A stretch of 64,000 nucleotides of DNA from an uncultured Bacteroidales bacterium (GCA_946415475.1 CAMKSQ010000001.1:62001-126000), one strand, 5' to 3'. Counted from the first letter of the stretch, positions 8,445-17,884 are shown. Notes: a model not told the origin generated them from the letters alone. A program made the numbers and translations.

Positions 8445-8972
8445 TTAACGCAGATCCGTTACGATATAGTCTTTGGAAAGCGATTTTTCGTCCATCGAAA
8501 AGTCGCTTTTTCCTTTGGGCTCCATGAACACGATGTCCGTCAGAAGGAAACGGGCCCGGGTATCCGTATCCAAGTTGAGCGTAACATCCAGATAGGCGGC
8601 CCCGGAAGCGTTCACCTCCATTTTGTCCATGTGCTGTCTATATGAAGCGATAAACAGCGCCGGATTGGTGAAGAGATCTTCCTTTTCGACAGACTCGATC
8701 ACCACCTCCTTAGCCTCCCGGTCCAGGGACCAGCGGGTGTTGCCGTCGCTGATGACTTCCAGGCCCAGGCCTTCCAGGATATAGGCATTGTCTTCCAGGA
8801 TGACGTCACCGTCCGTAACGGGGTTGAAATCTGCGCCGTTTTTGGCCAGCGAATAGGTATAGTGGAACGTGACCCGGTGCTCTTGCACCTTGTCCAATAA
8901 AGGAATGCTGCCCTGCGCCCAGGCGCCAAGACAGCACATTCCACAAACGATGAGGCTAATCAGTTTTTTCAT
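8445..8972 (-). CDS. lolA: LolA-like outer-membrane lipoprotein carrier
   Basis: Periplasmic protein of 175 residues with a Sec signal (MKKLISLIVCGMCCLGAWAQ). The remainder has the LolA-type half-barrel pattern of alternating beta strands (FHYTYSLAKNG, AYILEGLGLEV, TRWSLDREAKEVVIESV). LolA shuttles lipoproteins from the LolCDE complex to the outer membrane. Its start overlaps the ftsK stop by 4 nt, and lolA next to ftsK is typical of Bacteroidales. Divergent at sequence level, so the family call rests partly on context. Confidence 0.8.
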   Translation of the reverse strand: MKKLISLIVCGMCCLGAWAQGSIPLLDKVQEHRVTFHYTYSLAKNGADFNPVTDGDVILEDNAYILEGLGLEVISDGNTRWSLDREAKEVVIESVEKEDLFTNPALFIASYRQHMDKMEVNASGAAYLDVTLNLDTDTRARFLLTDIVFMEPKGKSDFSMDEKSLSKDYIVTDLR

Positions 8973-11416
8973 TCATCCGGGTTCATGAAGTGCTGCAGGA
9001 CCTCGTCCAGTTCCGCCATGTCTTTCACCAGAACCTCACGCGGCTTGGAGCCGTTCTGCGGGCCCACGATGCCGGCGGCTTCCAGCTGGTCCATTACACG
9101 TCCTGCTTTTGCATAACCCATGCCAAGCTTACGCTGCAGGTCCGAGGTGGAGCCACGCTGGTTCAGAACCACGGTGCGGGCGGCTTCCTCGAAGCGTTCG
9201 TCCAGTTTGTTCATGTCCACCATGCCGCCGCCACCCTCTTCGCCTTCCGGTGTAGGAGGCTCCGGCAGGTAATACGGCGTATTGTAGCTCTTCTGGTAAC
9301 CGGTTTGTTCCGCAATGGCGTTGGTCAGGTCCACGATTTCGTCATTGCCGATATAGGCGCACTGCACACGTTCCATGTCGATACCGGTGTACAGGAGCAT
9401 GTCACCGCGGCCAATCAGCTTATCTGCGCCCGGCTGGTCCAGAATGGTGGAAGAGTCGATACGGGAAGTAACGCGGAAAGCGATACGCATGGGGAAGTTG
9501 GCCTTAATAAGACCGGTAATCACATCTACCGTAGGACGTTGGGTGGCCAGGATGCAGTGCAGACCGGCTGCACGGCCCTTCTGGGCCAGACGGATGACGG
9601 AGGTGGTAATCATGCGGGCCTGGGCCTTGGCTTCCGGCGTACCGCCGCCGGCCATGGTGAGGTCTGCGTACTCATCGATGATCACCACGATATACGGCAT
9701 AAAGTGGTGGCCTTCGTCTGCGCGGAGATGATGGTCTTTCCACTTGCTGTTGTAGAGCTTGATATTGTTCACATAGGCCTTGGACAGCAGCTCATAACGG
9801 GCATCCATTTCCACGCAGAGGGAATTGAGGATGGCAGCGGCGTCCTTGGCGTTTTTGACGATGGCCTTGTCGGCTTCCTCCTGCTCGCTGGCGGCGTTGG
9901 GCAGCACGGCCAGGTAGTGGTGCAGCAGATGTCCGTAGGAGGAGAATTCCACCATCTTCGGGTCCACGAACACGAATTTGAGTTCCGAGGGATGTTTGGA
10001 ATACAGCAACGAAGCCACGATGACGTTCAGACCCACGGATTTACCCTGCTTGGTAGCACCGGCCACCAGAAGGTGCGGGGCATCGGCCAGGTCGAATACC
10101 TTCACCTGCTGGGAAATGGTATAGCCGATGGCGACGGGCAGTTCCGCCTTGCTGTCGCGGAAGGCGGTATCGTTCAGGAGCGCCTTCAGAGGCACGATGG
10201 ACGATTTGTCATTGGCCACTTCGATACCCACGGAATCCGACAGCGTGGTGATACGTACACCCTTGGCATTCAGGGAAATACCGATATCTTCCTGCAACTG
10301 CTTGATGGCGGAAATCTTGACGCCGGGAGCAGGATACACCTTGTAAAGGGTGACGGTGGGGCCCACGACGGCCGTTACATCACGAACCTGGATCTTGTAA
10401 CTGGCCAGGGTTGCGCGAATCTTGTTGTTGTTGCGGCTGAGCTCATCCTGCGACACTTCGTGGCGGGCACTGGTATAGTCCCCCAGAATGTCCAGTGAAG
10501 GCGTCTTGTACTTGGGCAGGCCATCCGGCGGATCCAACCTGTTGTCGATGGGCTTGAGCGGCTCTTTCACTTCCTGTTCCAGGGTGTCGTCCGTCACCAC
10601 GTTCAGGCTGGGTTCTCCCTCCGCCTGCGCAGTATCTTCTGCTTCTGCTGGGGCTTCCGCATCGGCATCCTCTTCCACCTTTTCCGGCTTGGGACGACGC
10701 TTAAAGATGTTCCGGGGCTTCTTCTCTTCCACTGGAGCCACATCCGTGGTTTCACTGGTGACAAAGGATAAGGCCGGGGCGGGTTCCACAACAGGTGCTA
10801 CAGCAGCATCGGCACCTTCCGGCGATTCCTCCCCCTCCCCAGTAGCTGAACGCTTTCCCATAAGCAGCGAGGCAAAACGGGCGCTCAGGCAATAGAACCA
10901 GAAAGCGAGCAGGGCCAGCAGAATGACCGCCGTGATGATTTCTCCCAATTTAGAGACCAAGAAACCGACTACCGCGGCTCCGGCACGGCCGCCCAAACCG
11001 CCGATGAAGGCATACTCCCACTTGGTAAGCATGCCCACCATGGCCAGTATCCAGGAGAGGATGAAACTGAGCGAGAAGCAGCCGTAGAACCACTTTTTGA
11101 GGCGGATGGGACTCTCCTTCCACAGGAGTTTGACGCACCAGGCCATGAGGAAAACCAGGATGCAGAATGCGGCCAGTCCGAAGCTCTCCGTTACCAGGAA
11201 ATGGCCCATGGACAGGCCCGAGGAAGCCGCAGCGTTCTGGATAGCGGGATCCGTGGCCATCAGCGCACTTTGGTCCTGTTTCCAGGTGAACAGATAAGAA
11301 ATCACCGACACGGCAACCGTGAGGGTGAGAATAAGAACAAGAAAGATACCCGCGTAACGGATACCTGTCTGCTTGCGCTCTGAAAGGCTGTTCCAGTATT
11401 TGGTGACAGGATTCAT
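8969..11416 (-). CDS. ftsK: DNA translocase FtsK/SpoIIIE
   Basis: Septum-located ATP-driven DNA pump that brings sister dif sites together and activates XerCD recombination. 815 residues: N-terminal membrane domain with about four helices (residues 20-190), an acidic Pro/Glu/Ala linker (about 195-320), the alpha-beta motor with Walker A GATKQGKS and Walker B VVIIDEYADL, then a winged-helix gamma domain at the C-terminus (QRGSTSDLQRKLGMGYAKAG) that reads KOPS-type sequences. Walker A has Lys where many relatives have Gly (GATGQGKS), which should be tolerated. It overlaps lolA by 4 nt at one end and DUF4290 by 4 nt at the other. Confidence 0.97.
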   Translation of the reverse strand: MNPVTKYWNSLSERKQTGIRYAGIFLVLILTLTVAVSVISYLFTWKQDQSALMATDPAIQNAAASSGLSMGHFLVTESFGLAAFCILVFLMAWCVKLLWKESPIRLKKWFYGCFSLSFILSWILAMVGMLTKWEYAFIGGLGGRAGAAVVGFLVSKLGEIITAVILLALLAFWFYCLSARFASLLMGKRSATGEGEESPEGADAAVAPVVEPAPALSFVTSETTDVAPVEEKKPRNIFKRRPKPEKVEEDADAEAPAEAEDTAQAEGEPSLNVVTDDTLEQEVKEPLKPIDNRLDPPDGLPKYKTPSLDILGDYTSARHEVSQDELSRNNNKIRATLASYKIQVRDVTAVVGPTVTLYKVYPAPGVKISAIKQLQEDIGISLNAKGVRITTLSDSVGIEVANDKSSIVPLKALLNDTAFRDSKAELPVAIGYTISQQVKVFDLADAPHLLVAGATKQGKSVGLNVIVASLLYSKHPSELKFVFVDPKMVEFSSYGHLLHHYLAVLPNAASEQEEADKAIVKNAKDAAAILNSLCVEMDARYELLSKAYVNNIKLYNSKWKDHHLRADEGHHFMPYIVVIIDEYADLTMAGGGTPEAKAQARMITTSVIRLAQKGRAAGLHCILATQRPTVDVITGLIKANFPMRIAFRVTSRIDSSTILDQPGADKLIGRGDMLLYTGIDMERVQCAYIGNDEIVDLTNAIAEQTGYQKSYNTPYYLPEPPTPEGEEGGGGMVDMNKLDERFEEAARTVVLNQRGSTSDLQRKLGMGYAKAGRVMDQLEAAGIVGPQNGSKPREVLVKDMAELDEVLQHFMNPDE

Positions 11417-12081
11417 TTCTTCTTGTTTTTACTGCGGTAATTCCGGTTGAACTTGCCGCCCTTGTTTGCCTGGAAGCCCAGATTCATACCCGGCCGGTTG
11501 AAGTTGGCATCGGCCGATATTTTGGATAATTCCAGCCCTTCGGGAACTTTTACCCGGCCTCCGGAGAGGCGCTCGATGTCCTGGAAGATGGTGGCATCGG
11601 CCACGGTATCCTTGTTCCAGATGAGGTACTGCTGGCGCATATAGATGGCCAGGGACCGGATCATGGCGGTTTTTACCTCCCCTTCCGGTTCAGTGGCAAT
11701 CAGGTCCAGGATGCTCTCGATATTGCGGCCGTAATGACGGGCGCGGATGGGCTTGGTGTTCAGGGGAATGGGGTCCGGGCGGCTGTTTACCACCTCCGGA
11801 AGCGGCTTGGGAAAAGGTGCATCTACGTCCAGGTCATACCCGGCGATGATGAACAGATGGTCCCAGAGTTTCTGGGCGAAATTGTCCTGCTGGTGCACCT
11901 GCGGGTTCAGGCTTTCCATTACCTTGACAACGGCATAGGCCTGCTCCGTACGCTTGGCGCGGTCCGGGATTTCCTTTAACTGTTCTACCATGTGGAGCAC
12001 ATTGCGGCCGTATTCCGGCATTTGCAATTTTTCCACTTCCGTATTGTAATAAAGCTTAATAGTGTTTTCACTTGCTTCCAT
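11413..12081 (-). CDS. DUF4290 family protein
   Basis: 222-residue soluble protein of the Bacteroidota-specific DUF4290 family, function unknown. It is mostly helical, with YGRNVLHMVEQLKEIPDRAKRTEQAYAV recognisable in two short pieces (YGRNVLHMVEQ and IPDRAKRTEQAY), a HYGRNIESILDLIA segment, and a very basic tail ending NRNYRSKNKKK that may bind nucleic acid. Its stop overlaps the ftsK start by 4 nt, so it heads a DUF4290-ftsK-lolA operon. The promoter at 12110-12142 lies in the end of the helicase gene. Confidence 0.85.
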   Translation of the reverse strand: MEASENTIKLYYNTEVEKLQMPEYGRNVLHMVEQLKEIPDRAKRTEQAYAVVKVMESLNPQVHQQDNFAQKLWDHLFIIAGYDLDVDAPFPKPLPEVVNSRPDPIPLNTKPIRARHYGRNIESILDLIATEPEGEVKTAMIRSLAIYMRQQYLIWNKDTVADATIFQDIERLSGGRVKVPEGLELSKISADANFNRPGMNLGFQANKGGKFNRNYRSKNKKK

Positions 12082-12098
12082 AGACGCACATTCTCTAA

Positions 12099-15065
12099 TT
12101 AACCGGATACAAAGATAGTGAAATTATCGTCTAAATACCAAAGGTATCCGCTAACTTTTTCGTAGCCCATCTTCCTGTATAACTGCATGTAACGGCCTAC
12201 CTGCCGGACATAGCTTTCTTTTTGCGCACCAAATTTGTAGTCGATGACCTCTATCGATCCATCCGGTTTGCATATTACACGGTCCGGGCGGTATTCCAGG
12301 CCGTCCGGTCCCAGGATGGCGGCCTCTTTCCAGACGACATTCTCCGGAGCGAACCAAGCCTTCTCCTCCACGCTGCGCAAGCGTTCCTGCAGGAAGGCCA
12401 GCGTAGCCTCCTGTTCGCGCGCAGGCAGTTCCCCGTCCTGCACGGCCGCCGCAACAGCCGCAGGCAGGTCTTCAGCCGTGTCGATACGGGCCAGGATGCC
12501 GTGCAGCACATTGCCTCGGATACGACGGCTGGCCTCCATGCCCGTGCTGCCATCGGCCCCAAAATAGTCAGCCGCTTCCGGGCTCACTTTCAAGCGTTTA
12601 CCACTGTTGGCCGGATACGACTGATAGCCCATAGGAAGCACGCCGGCGCCTTCCTCCTCCCGCTTGAGCGAACCCAGCGGATAGGGCTCCCCTGTCATGA
12701 ACTCGCTGCCGCCCACAAAACTGTACAAGAGCTGCGACATGTTCTTCCAGCCGTTGGATTTTTGCGGCGGCGGGCTGGCAATCACCTTAAGCCCGTATTT
12801 GGCACGCGTCAGCGCCACGTAAAAGACATTGATATTGTCGATGGCCTCCAGCCGGCGTTCCCGCTCATAGTCCGCGCCGAAGAGGGAATCGGCCGCATTC
12901 TCGTCCAGTCTTACCCGGTACACACCGTCGGCATCGTGCTCCAGCGCCGTACCCTCCACCGCCGGTTTGCACCAATACGGAGAGGCCTTGTAGAGCGTCA
13001 CTTTTTCGGCAAAAGGAACAATCACAAAGGGAAATTCCAGGCCCTTGGACTTGTGGATGGTCATCACGCGGACGGAATGGCCGCTTTGGGGCGATGCAAT
13101 CTTGGGGTCTGCCTCCTCCCAGCTGCGCAGGAAGGCGTTCAGGTTGTTTCCGCCAGTAGCCGTCCAGTCCTGCAGGTAGTCCATAAACGACTGGATATAA
13201 GGGATTTCCGCCGCAAATGTTTCCGGGGCCGATGCCTGCAAGTCCCGCAGCAGGCCTTCTGCCAAATCCGGCAGCGAATGGTAATGTTCCGGGATTTGCA
13301 CGTCCATGCTCCGGGCCAGATAGCCGGCCACGGTAGGGCGATCCGTCTCCACGGGCGCATCCAGCAACGACAGCTGGGACACCAGCCGGCGCACGGTGAC
13401 GGACGTTTTCACAAAGAGGGAATCGTCCGATACCACCGGGATGCCGTTCTCTACCAAAAGAGCTGCCACGGCAGCGCCTTCAGCGTTTCCGCGCACCAAG
13501 ATGGCGACGTCTTCCCACTGACCTCCCCGTTCTTTAACCTGCTTGATGGTTTCCAGAATCTGGGCCATCTGGTCTTCCACAAAACACACCTCCACCGACC
13601 CCTTAGCCGAGTCATGGAAACAAGGCGACTGGGCCACATCAGCATATAGTCCCTGGAGGCCCAGCTGCTCCGCCGCATAGGCGAAGAAAGCATTGTTGAA
13701 CTCCACGATGGCCTTGCAGGTACGGAAGTTCTTGACCAGGCTGTCCGTCTGTACCTGCGAAAATTCCTGCTCCAGACGGCCGCCCAAGAGTTCCCAATCG
13801 CCGCCGCGCCAGCGATAGATGCTCTGTTTTACATCACCCACCACCAGCGAGTCGAAGCCGCTGCTGTCGCTGTTCTGGAGCAGCGGACGGAAGTTTTCCC
13901 ACTGGATGTCCGCCGTATCCTGGAATTCGTCCAGCAGGAAGTCTTCATAGCGCACGCCCAGCTTCTCGTAAATGAACGGGGTGTCCGTTCCGTCGATGAT
14001 GCCGCGGAGGATGGTGTTGCTATCGTCAATGGACAGTACGTTTTTCTCTTTCTGGATGTCCGTGAGCGCCGCACGGAGTTCGCTGATAACGCCCAGTCCA
14101 TATAATTGGGGCAGGAGGGTCTGCGCGGTGACATAGACCTTATAAGGCTTGTCCCAACAGTCCATGAACGCCTGCAACGGGCCGTCCAGCACGCCCTCCA
14201 CCCGCTGCCGCAGGGTCTGTTTGCTCTTGGCGAACCACTGTTCCGGGTCCGGCGCCTTGGACAGGAAACTGTCCGTGGGCTTTTTCACGGGCGCTTTATC
14301 GTCCTGATAATTATACAATTGCTTCAGGAAACCGCGGTTGCTATCTTCTGGTGCCACGCCCGCTTCCTGCAGCACCTTCAGGCAGGCCTGTGCCGCTTCC
14401 GTCACCTGTTTCCGGAAGGTCGATATCACCTCCCTGCAGGTAGTGCGAAGCGCTTCCAGTTTCTCCCGCGGGAAGTTCCCCTCCCCTTCCGGCAGGCTCT
14501 GCAGGCTTTGGGCGACCTCCTCCAATCGGCCTTCCAACGAGAAACGACCCCGCTGTTCCAGGTCCTCCTGGACGCTGCGGGTGAGCCATTCCAACAAGGT
14601 GCGGTCACTTTCCGAGAGGTTGTCCAGCACGCGGTCCACCCCTTCCTGCACCAGCGCATCCCGGTCCAATTGCACCTGATAGGTAGAGAACTGGCCAATT
14701 TCCCGGGAGAAAGCGCGCAGGGTTTGCTGGAAAAAGCGGTCGATGGTGGATACTGCAAAGGCGGAATAGTCGTGCAGGATGCCCGTGAGCTGCTGCTGCG
14801 CCCGTTTTTGCAGGCTGGCTTTGTCCGGCAGGATCGAAGGGACAAAATCCTTCAGATACGGGGACGCCTCCGGATTGCGGGACAATACGTACAACTCCTG
14901 AAGGATGCGGCGTTTCATCTCGTCCGTGGCCTTGTTGGTAAAGGTTACCGCCAGTACGTGACGATACGCATCCGGCTTCCCACTCTGTAGAATGAGCCGG
15001 ATGTATTCCCTGGCCAGGCTGTATGTTTTGCCGGACCCCGCCGACGCCTTCAGAATCTTAATCAT
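12099..15065 (-). CDS. UvrD/RecB-type helicase-nuclease (AddA-like)
   Basis: 988-residue superfamily 1A helicase with a C-terminal nuclease, the layout of AddA/RecB enzymes that process DNA double-strand breaks. Walker A ASAGSGKT is at residues 7-14, motif Ia LAVTFTNKATDEM follows, motif II DEFQDT near 380, motif III VVGDVKQSIYRWRGG, and motif VI VFYVALTRAKYG. The nuclease part has RPDRVICK and EVIDYK, matching PD-(D/E)XK, then QVGRYMQLY. An in-frame stop lies just before the ATG at 15065, and Walker A is so close that no later start is possible. The -7 box ends 6 nt before this ATG. No AddB-like partner is within the window on either side. Confidence 0.9.
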   Translation of the reverse strand: MIKILKASAGSGKTYSLAREYIRLILQSGKPDAYRHVLAVTFTNKATDEMKRRILQELYVLSRNPEASPYLKDFVPSILPDKASLQKRAQQQLTGILHDYSAFAVSTIDRFFQQTLRAFSREIGQFSTYQVQLDRDALVQEGVDRVLDNLSESDRTLLEWLTRSVQEDLEQRGRFSLEGRLEEVAQSLQSLPEGEGNFPREKLEALRTTCREVISTFRKQVTEAAQACLKVLQEAGVAPEDSNRGFLKQLYNYQDDKAPVKKPTDSFLSKAPDPEQWFAKSKQTLRQRVEGVLDGPLQAFMDCWDKPYKVYVTAQTLLPQLYGLGVISELRAALTDIQKEKNVLSIDDSNTILRGIIDGTDTPFIYEKLGVRYEDFLLDEFQDTADIQWENFRPLLQNSDSSGFDSLVVGDVKQSIYRWRGGDWELLGGRLEQEFSQVQTDSLVKNFRTCKAIVEFNNAFFAYAAEQLGLQGLYADVAQSPCFHDSAKGSVEVCFVEDQMAQILETIKQVKERGGQWEDVAILVRGNAEGAAVAALLVENGIPVVSDDSLFVKTSVTVRRLVSQLSLLDAPVETDRPTVAGYLARSMDVQIPEHYHSLPDLAEGLLRDLQASAPETFAAEIPYIQSFMDYLQDWTATGGNNLNAFLRSWEEADPKIASPQSGHSVRVMTIHKSKGLEFPFVIVPFAEKVTLYKASPYWCKPAVEGTALEHDADGVYRVRLDENAADSLFGADYERERRLEAIDNINVFYVALTRAKYGLKVIASPPPQKSNGWKNMSQLLYSFVGGSEFMTGEPYPLGSLKREEEGAGVLPMGYQSYPANSGKRLKVSPEAADYFGADGSTGMEASRRIRGNVLHGILARIDTAEDLPAAVAAAVQDGELPAREQEATLAFLQERLRSVEEKAWFAPENVVWKEAAILGPDGLEYRPDRVICKPDGSIEVIDYKFGAQKESYVRQVGRYMQLYRKMGYEKVSGYLWYLDDNFTIFVSG
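12110..12142 (-). promoter_or_regulatory. Promoter of DUF4290-ftsK-lolA
   Basis: Minus strand: -33 TTTG (12139-12142), 21 bp spacer, -7 TATCTTTG (12110-12117). Lies inside the 3' end of the upstream helicase gene; leader about 25 nt. Confidence 0.7.
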
Positions 15066-15071
15066 ATCTTA

Positions 15072-15102
15072 CAAAGATACGCTTTTTCCGGCTCTGTTGC
15101 AA
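15072..15102 (-). promoter_or_regulatory. Promoter of the AddA-like gene, possibly leaderless
   Basis: Minus strand: -33 TTG (15100-15102), 20 bp spacer, -7 TATCTTTG (15072-15079), then only six bases to the ATG at 15065. Confidence 0.7.
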
Positions 15103-15103
15103 C

Positions 15104-15135
15104 AAAAAAAAAGACGCCCGGTTGGACGTCTTTTT
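15104..15135 (-). terminator. Terminator after the tRNA-Lys pair
   Basis: Stem AAAAAAGACG / CGTCTTTTTT around a CC/GG-rich loop, with a long T run on the minus strand. Nearly symmetric, so it could act in both directions. Confidence 0.8.
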
Positions 15136-15211
<76 letters not shown>

Positions 15212-15235
15212 ATTCAGACTGGTGTTATGTCTTTG

Positions 15236-15308
15236 TGACCCGTTCGGGGCTCGAACCCGAGACCCCAACATTAAAAGTGTTGTGCTCTACCAACTGAGCT
15301 AACGAGTC
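15236..15308 (-). tRNA. tRNA-Lys (anticodon TTT)
   Basis: 73 nt cloverleaf: acceptor GACTCGT/ACGGGTC, anticodon loop CTTTTAA (TTT reads AAA and AAG), T arm CGGG-TTCGAGC-CCCG. CCA is not encoded. First gene of the tandem Lys pair. Confidence 0.97.
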
Positions 15309-15340
15309 TCCTGTTTTGCGATTTCCCGTAAACGGGATTG

Positions 15341-15370
15341 CAAAGGTAGTAACTTTTTTGGAATCCGCAA
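15341..15370 (-). promoter_or_regulatory. Promoter of the tRNA-Lys pair
   Basis: Minus strand: -33 TTG (15368-15370), 19 bp spacer, -7 TACCTTTG (15341-15348). A small hairpin TCCCGT-AA-ACGGGA (about 15323-15336) sits just after the predicted start. Confidence 0.75.
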
Positions 15371-15389
15371 TACTTTTTTCGAAAAATTT

Positions 15390-16430
15390 CTACGCGGAGT
15401 ATTCTTTGATGTGCTGCTCCTGGGAAAGCCGGCAAATCAGAAGGCGGTCTTTGGACTGCGAAACAATGTATCCGTCAAGTCCTTCCACTACGACGGTCTT
15501 CTCTTCCGCCGTATGTACGATGCAATTGCTGCAGTCAAAAAGGCGCACATCTTTGCCGACAACCGTATTGCCGTCCTCGTCCGCCTTCAGGTGCGTCATA
15601 ATACTCCCCCAGCTGCCCAGGTCGCTCCAGGCGAGGTCTTCTGCAATCACATAGATGCGCGGGCTTTTTTCCATGACGGCATAGTCGATGGAGATTTTCT
15701 CGCAGGTGGGGAACAAACGGCGAAGCTCCTCCTGCTCCTTGGGCGTGAAGAATGCGGGCTGCAGTTCATCCATCACCGCGGCAATCTGCGGAGCGTAGGC
15801 ACGGAGTTCCGTCACGATGGTTTTCACGTTCCACACAAAGATACCGGCGTTCCAGAAATAGTGGCCGTCCTCCAGGTATTGGATAGCCGTATCCAGGTCC
15901 GGTTTTTCCTTGAATTCGCTCACCTTAATCAGCTGACCGTGAAGCGCTTCCGTAGCGTGGATATAGCCATAGCCGGTCTCCGGACGGGTGGGAGCGATGC
16001 CCACGGTAACAATGGCGTCCCGCTCTTCCGTGAATTCCAGGGCCTTGGTGATGGTTTCCGTAAAGGCCTCGGTTTTGAGAACGAGGGCATCGGCAGGAGT
16101 AACCACAATATTGGCCTGAGGGTCCTGCATCTGGATTTTCCAGGAAGCGTATGCGATACAAGGGGCCGTATTACGGCCTTCCGGCTCCAGAAGGATCTGG
16201 CTGTCCGGAATATTCGGCAGCTGCTGCTTTACCAGGGAGACGTATCTCTCACCGGTTACCACCCAGAAATTCTGCGGCTGACATACGGCTGCAAAACGGT
16301 CCACGGTGAGCTGGATCAGGCTGCGACCCACTCCCAATACATCAATAAACTGCTTCGGAACATCCGGCGTAGACAGCGGCCACAGCCTGCTGCCAATTCC
16401 CCCGGCCATAATAACTACGTGTGTACTCAT
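15390..16430 (-). CDS. manC: Mannose-1-phosphate guanylyltransferase
   Basis: Makes GDP-mannose from mannose 1-phosphate and GTP for polysaccharide and fucose synthesis. 346 residues, nucleotidyltransferase domain only, without the C-terminal isomerase domain of bifunctional ManC/AlgA. The signature GGIGSRLWPLS is at residues 11-21, followed by PKQF, LEPEGRNTAP, VVTPADALV and WSDLGSWG. It is monocistronic, between the tRNA-Lys promoter and a RAYT-associated repeat. A -7 box TATCTTTG lies 20 nt upstream. Confidence 0.94.
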   Translation of the reverse strand: MSTHVVIMAGGIGSRLWPLSTPDVPKQFIDVLGVGRSLIQLTVDRFAAVCQPQNFWVVTGERYVSLVKQQLPNIPDSQILLEPEGRNTAPCIAYASWKIQMQDPQANIVVTPADALVLKTEAFTETITKALEFTEERDAIVTVGIAPTRPETGYGYIHATEALHGQLIKVSEFKEKPDLDTAIQYLEDGHYFWNAGIFVWNVKTIVTELRAYAPQIAAVMDELQPAFFTPKEQEELRRLFPTCEKISIDYAVMEKSPRIYVIAEDLAWSDLGSWGSIMTHLKADEDGNTVVGKDVRLFDCSNCIVHTAEEKTVVVEGLDGYIVSQSKDRLLICRLSQEQHIKEYSA

Positions 16431-16449
16431 GCTTTCAATCTTGGAGATA

Positions 16450-16457
16450 CAAAGATA
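16450..16457 (-). promoter_or_regulatory. -7 box of manC
   Basis: Minus-strand TATCTTTG; leader would be about 14 nt. No convincing -33 element at the expected distance. Confidence 0.5.
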
Positions 16458-16506
16458 CGAAATTTCGCGGAATATCTAATTACGCTCCCCTTCTCCCCTC
16501 TCTCCC

Positions 16507-16611
16507 CTTTGCGGCCTGGTATATAACGCACTGTATATCATATACTTAACACAATAAACGGGGTCGATCCCAAGCGCCGTATGATTGCTTAACTCAAACA
16601 CTCTCAGGCGT
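16507..16611 (+). repeat. RAYT-associated structured repeat, copy D
   Basis: Most divergent of four copies. It shares the head CTTTGCG-GCCTGGTA with copies A-C, then has GTATAT-C-ATATAC (16533-16545) and a hairpin around ACGGGGTCGATCCC with CGCCGT. It fills the gap between the manC promoter and the stop of the transposase gene. Confidence 0.65.
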
Positions 16612-17661
16612 TTACGTTCCAGGCGGGCATCGCAAGAACTTATACACTTGTCTGGCTGTAGCATCCGTGTTGTCCTTCAGAAATGCGAACAACTCTCTTC
16701 TTTTGTCTTCCGACCAGGCCAGAAAGTCGTGTACATCGGTACGGCATACATGCGTTTGAATCAACTTGGACATCTGTCCATATACCTTGTCATCCCACCC
16801 GACAAACTCTTCCTTTATTTCATATTCAGTCCCTTTGCTTGCATGCATGGCCTCCAACATTGTTTGATAATCACCAAAGTACGCAATTGCCGCATCATAC
16901 TCAATGTATTGGTATGCCGATATAATATAGTCCGCCAGTTGGTTCTTTTCTACATCAGTCAGTTTGGCTGTTAATCGCCGGATGGCTGCATAACTCATAG
17001 GCAATTCCGCTTTTCTAAAAGCCTGTACTTCACGGATTGCCTGCCTCATGGGATGGGTGGCATGTTCCAGTCGAAGTTTTTCTGAAAAGGGATGCTTGCT
17101 TTGAAAATATGGCAGGAAAGACCATCGATAACCCTCCGCTACTGTAGACAATTTTCTCTCCGGACCATTATTCCCCAGGTAAATCAAATTGGAGCGTACA
17201 TCCTTACTACCCGACTTGGGCGCACTTCCAAATGGCCTGAGCAGTGGTTCGTTTCGATGACATAACGCATTGTGCGCCCGCGCAAAATGACTAGTATAAT
17301 CCTGCACGAATGCCTCTAGTTCTGATTTCTTATCAGCAACAACACTTCCATGCAGGTGATCTGGCATGAGTACTTGCGAAAGTACGCTCACAGCATGCCT
17401 GCGCGAAGCGACACTGATGTGGGTAAAACACACCAGATAATCACTGACCGAGTAAAAAATCAGTTCTCCATTAACAGTTTTCTGGTAACAGTGATTCACG
17501 GCTCCAGCTACAAATCGTCTCTTCTCTTTCATAAGCCACCATGGCAGGGATTTATCTGCCACGCATAAAGGTAGATGGATGCCTTGAGAAAAAGAAGAAT
17601 CGTAAAAATCATTTCTGAAAAAAATCACGTTTTTTACGATTCTGCCGTTCTCCCCCATCAT
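16612..17661 (-). CDS. REP-associated tyrosine transposase (RAYT, Y1/HUH family)
   Basis: IS200-related single-strand DNA transposase relative that moves or maintains REP sequences. The HUH metal motif is MPDHLHGSV, and the likely nucleophile Tyr lies downstream in FVQDYTSHFARAHN. The open frame starts at 17661 (349 residues), but the first 43 residues lie over a 13 bp inverted repeat, and a start at the ATG at 17532 (MKEKRRF, 306 residues) fits the family length better. The gene is flanked by copies of a structured repeat: copy A just upstream and copy D starting at its stop. It has no IS-type terminal inverted repeats, as expected for a domesticated RAYT. Confidence 0.85.
   Translation of the reverse strand: MMGENGRIVKNVIFFRNDFYDSSFSQGIHLPLCVADKSLPWWLMKEKRRFVAGAVNHCYQKTVNGELIFYSVSDYLVCFTHISVASRRHAVSVLSQVLMPDHLHGSVVADKKSELEAFVQDYTSHFARAHNALCHRNEPLLRPFGSAPKSGSKDVRSNLIYLGNNGPERKLSTVAEGYRWSFLPYFQSKHPFSEKLRLEHATHPMRQAIREVQAFRKAELPMSYAAIRRLTAKLTDVEKNQLADYIISAYQYIEYDAAIAYFGDYQTMLEAMHASKGTEYEIKEEFVGWDDKVYGQMSKLIQTHVCRTDVHDFLAWSEDKRRELFAFLKDNTDATARQVYKFLRCPPGT
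17596..17643 (-). repeat. 13 bp perfect inverted repeat at the RAYT 5' end
   Basis: AGAATCGTAAAAA (17596-17608) and TTTTTACGATTCT (17631-17643) are perfect complements separated by 22 nt. If translation starts at 17532 this is a leader hairpin that could control the transposase. Confidence 0.6.
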
Positions 17662-17673
17662 TTCGGAGGAGAA

Positions 17674-17798
17674 TAGCGCTTTGCGCGCCTGGTACGTAAG
17701 TAACTGATTATGTGTCGATTAAACGATTGAACGGGACCCAGAACGGGCACCATTCAGCGCGTTAATGCGCTGTGTTACAAGATGTTACGTGACAGGGC
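17674..17798 (+). repeat. RAYT-associated structured repeat, copy A
   Basis: About 124 bp, head TAGCGCTTTGCGCGCCTGG at the left, tail GTTACGTGACAGGG at the right. By eye about 80% identical to copy B in opposite orientation, with the same order of a CGTAA/TTA-TG dyad, a GAACGGG-centred hairpin and the GTTACG tail. It separates the transposase start from the fucosidase promoter. Confidence 0.85.
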
Positions 17799-17884
17799 TT
17801 TCTGTGGTGCTAGGGCGTAGAGTATTTCCTGGCATAGGATACTCCATCTTGTGCCATACTATGGAAAACTCGACGGAAAATCTG

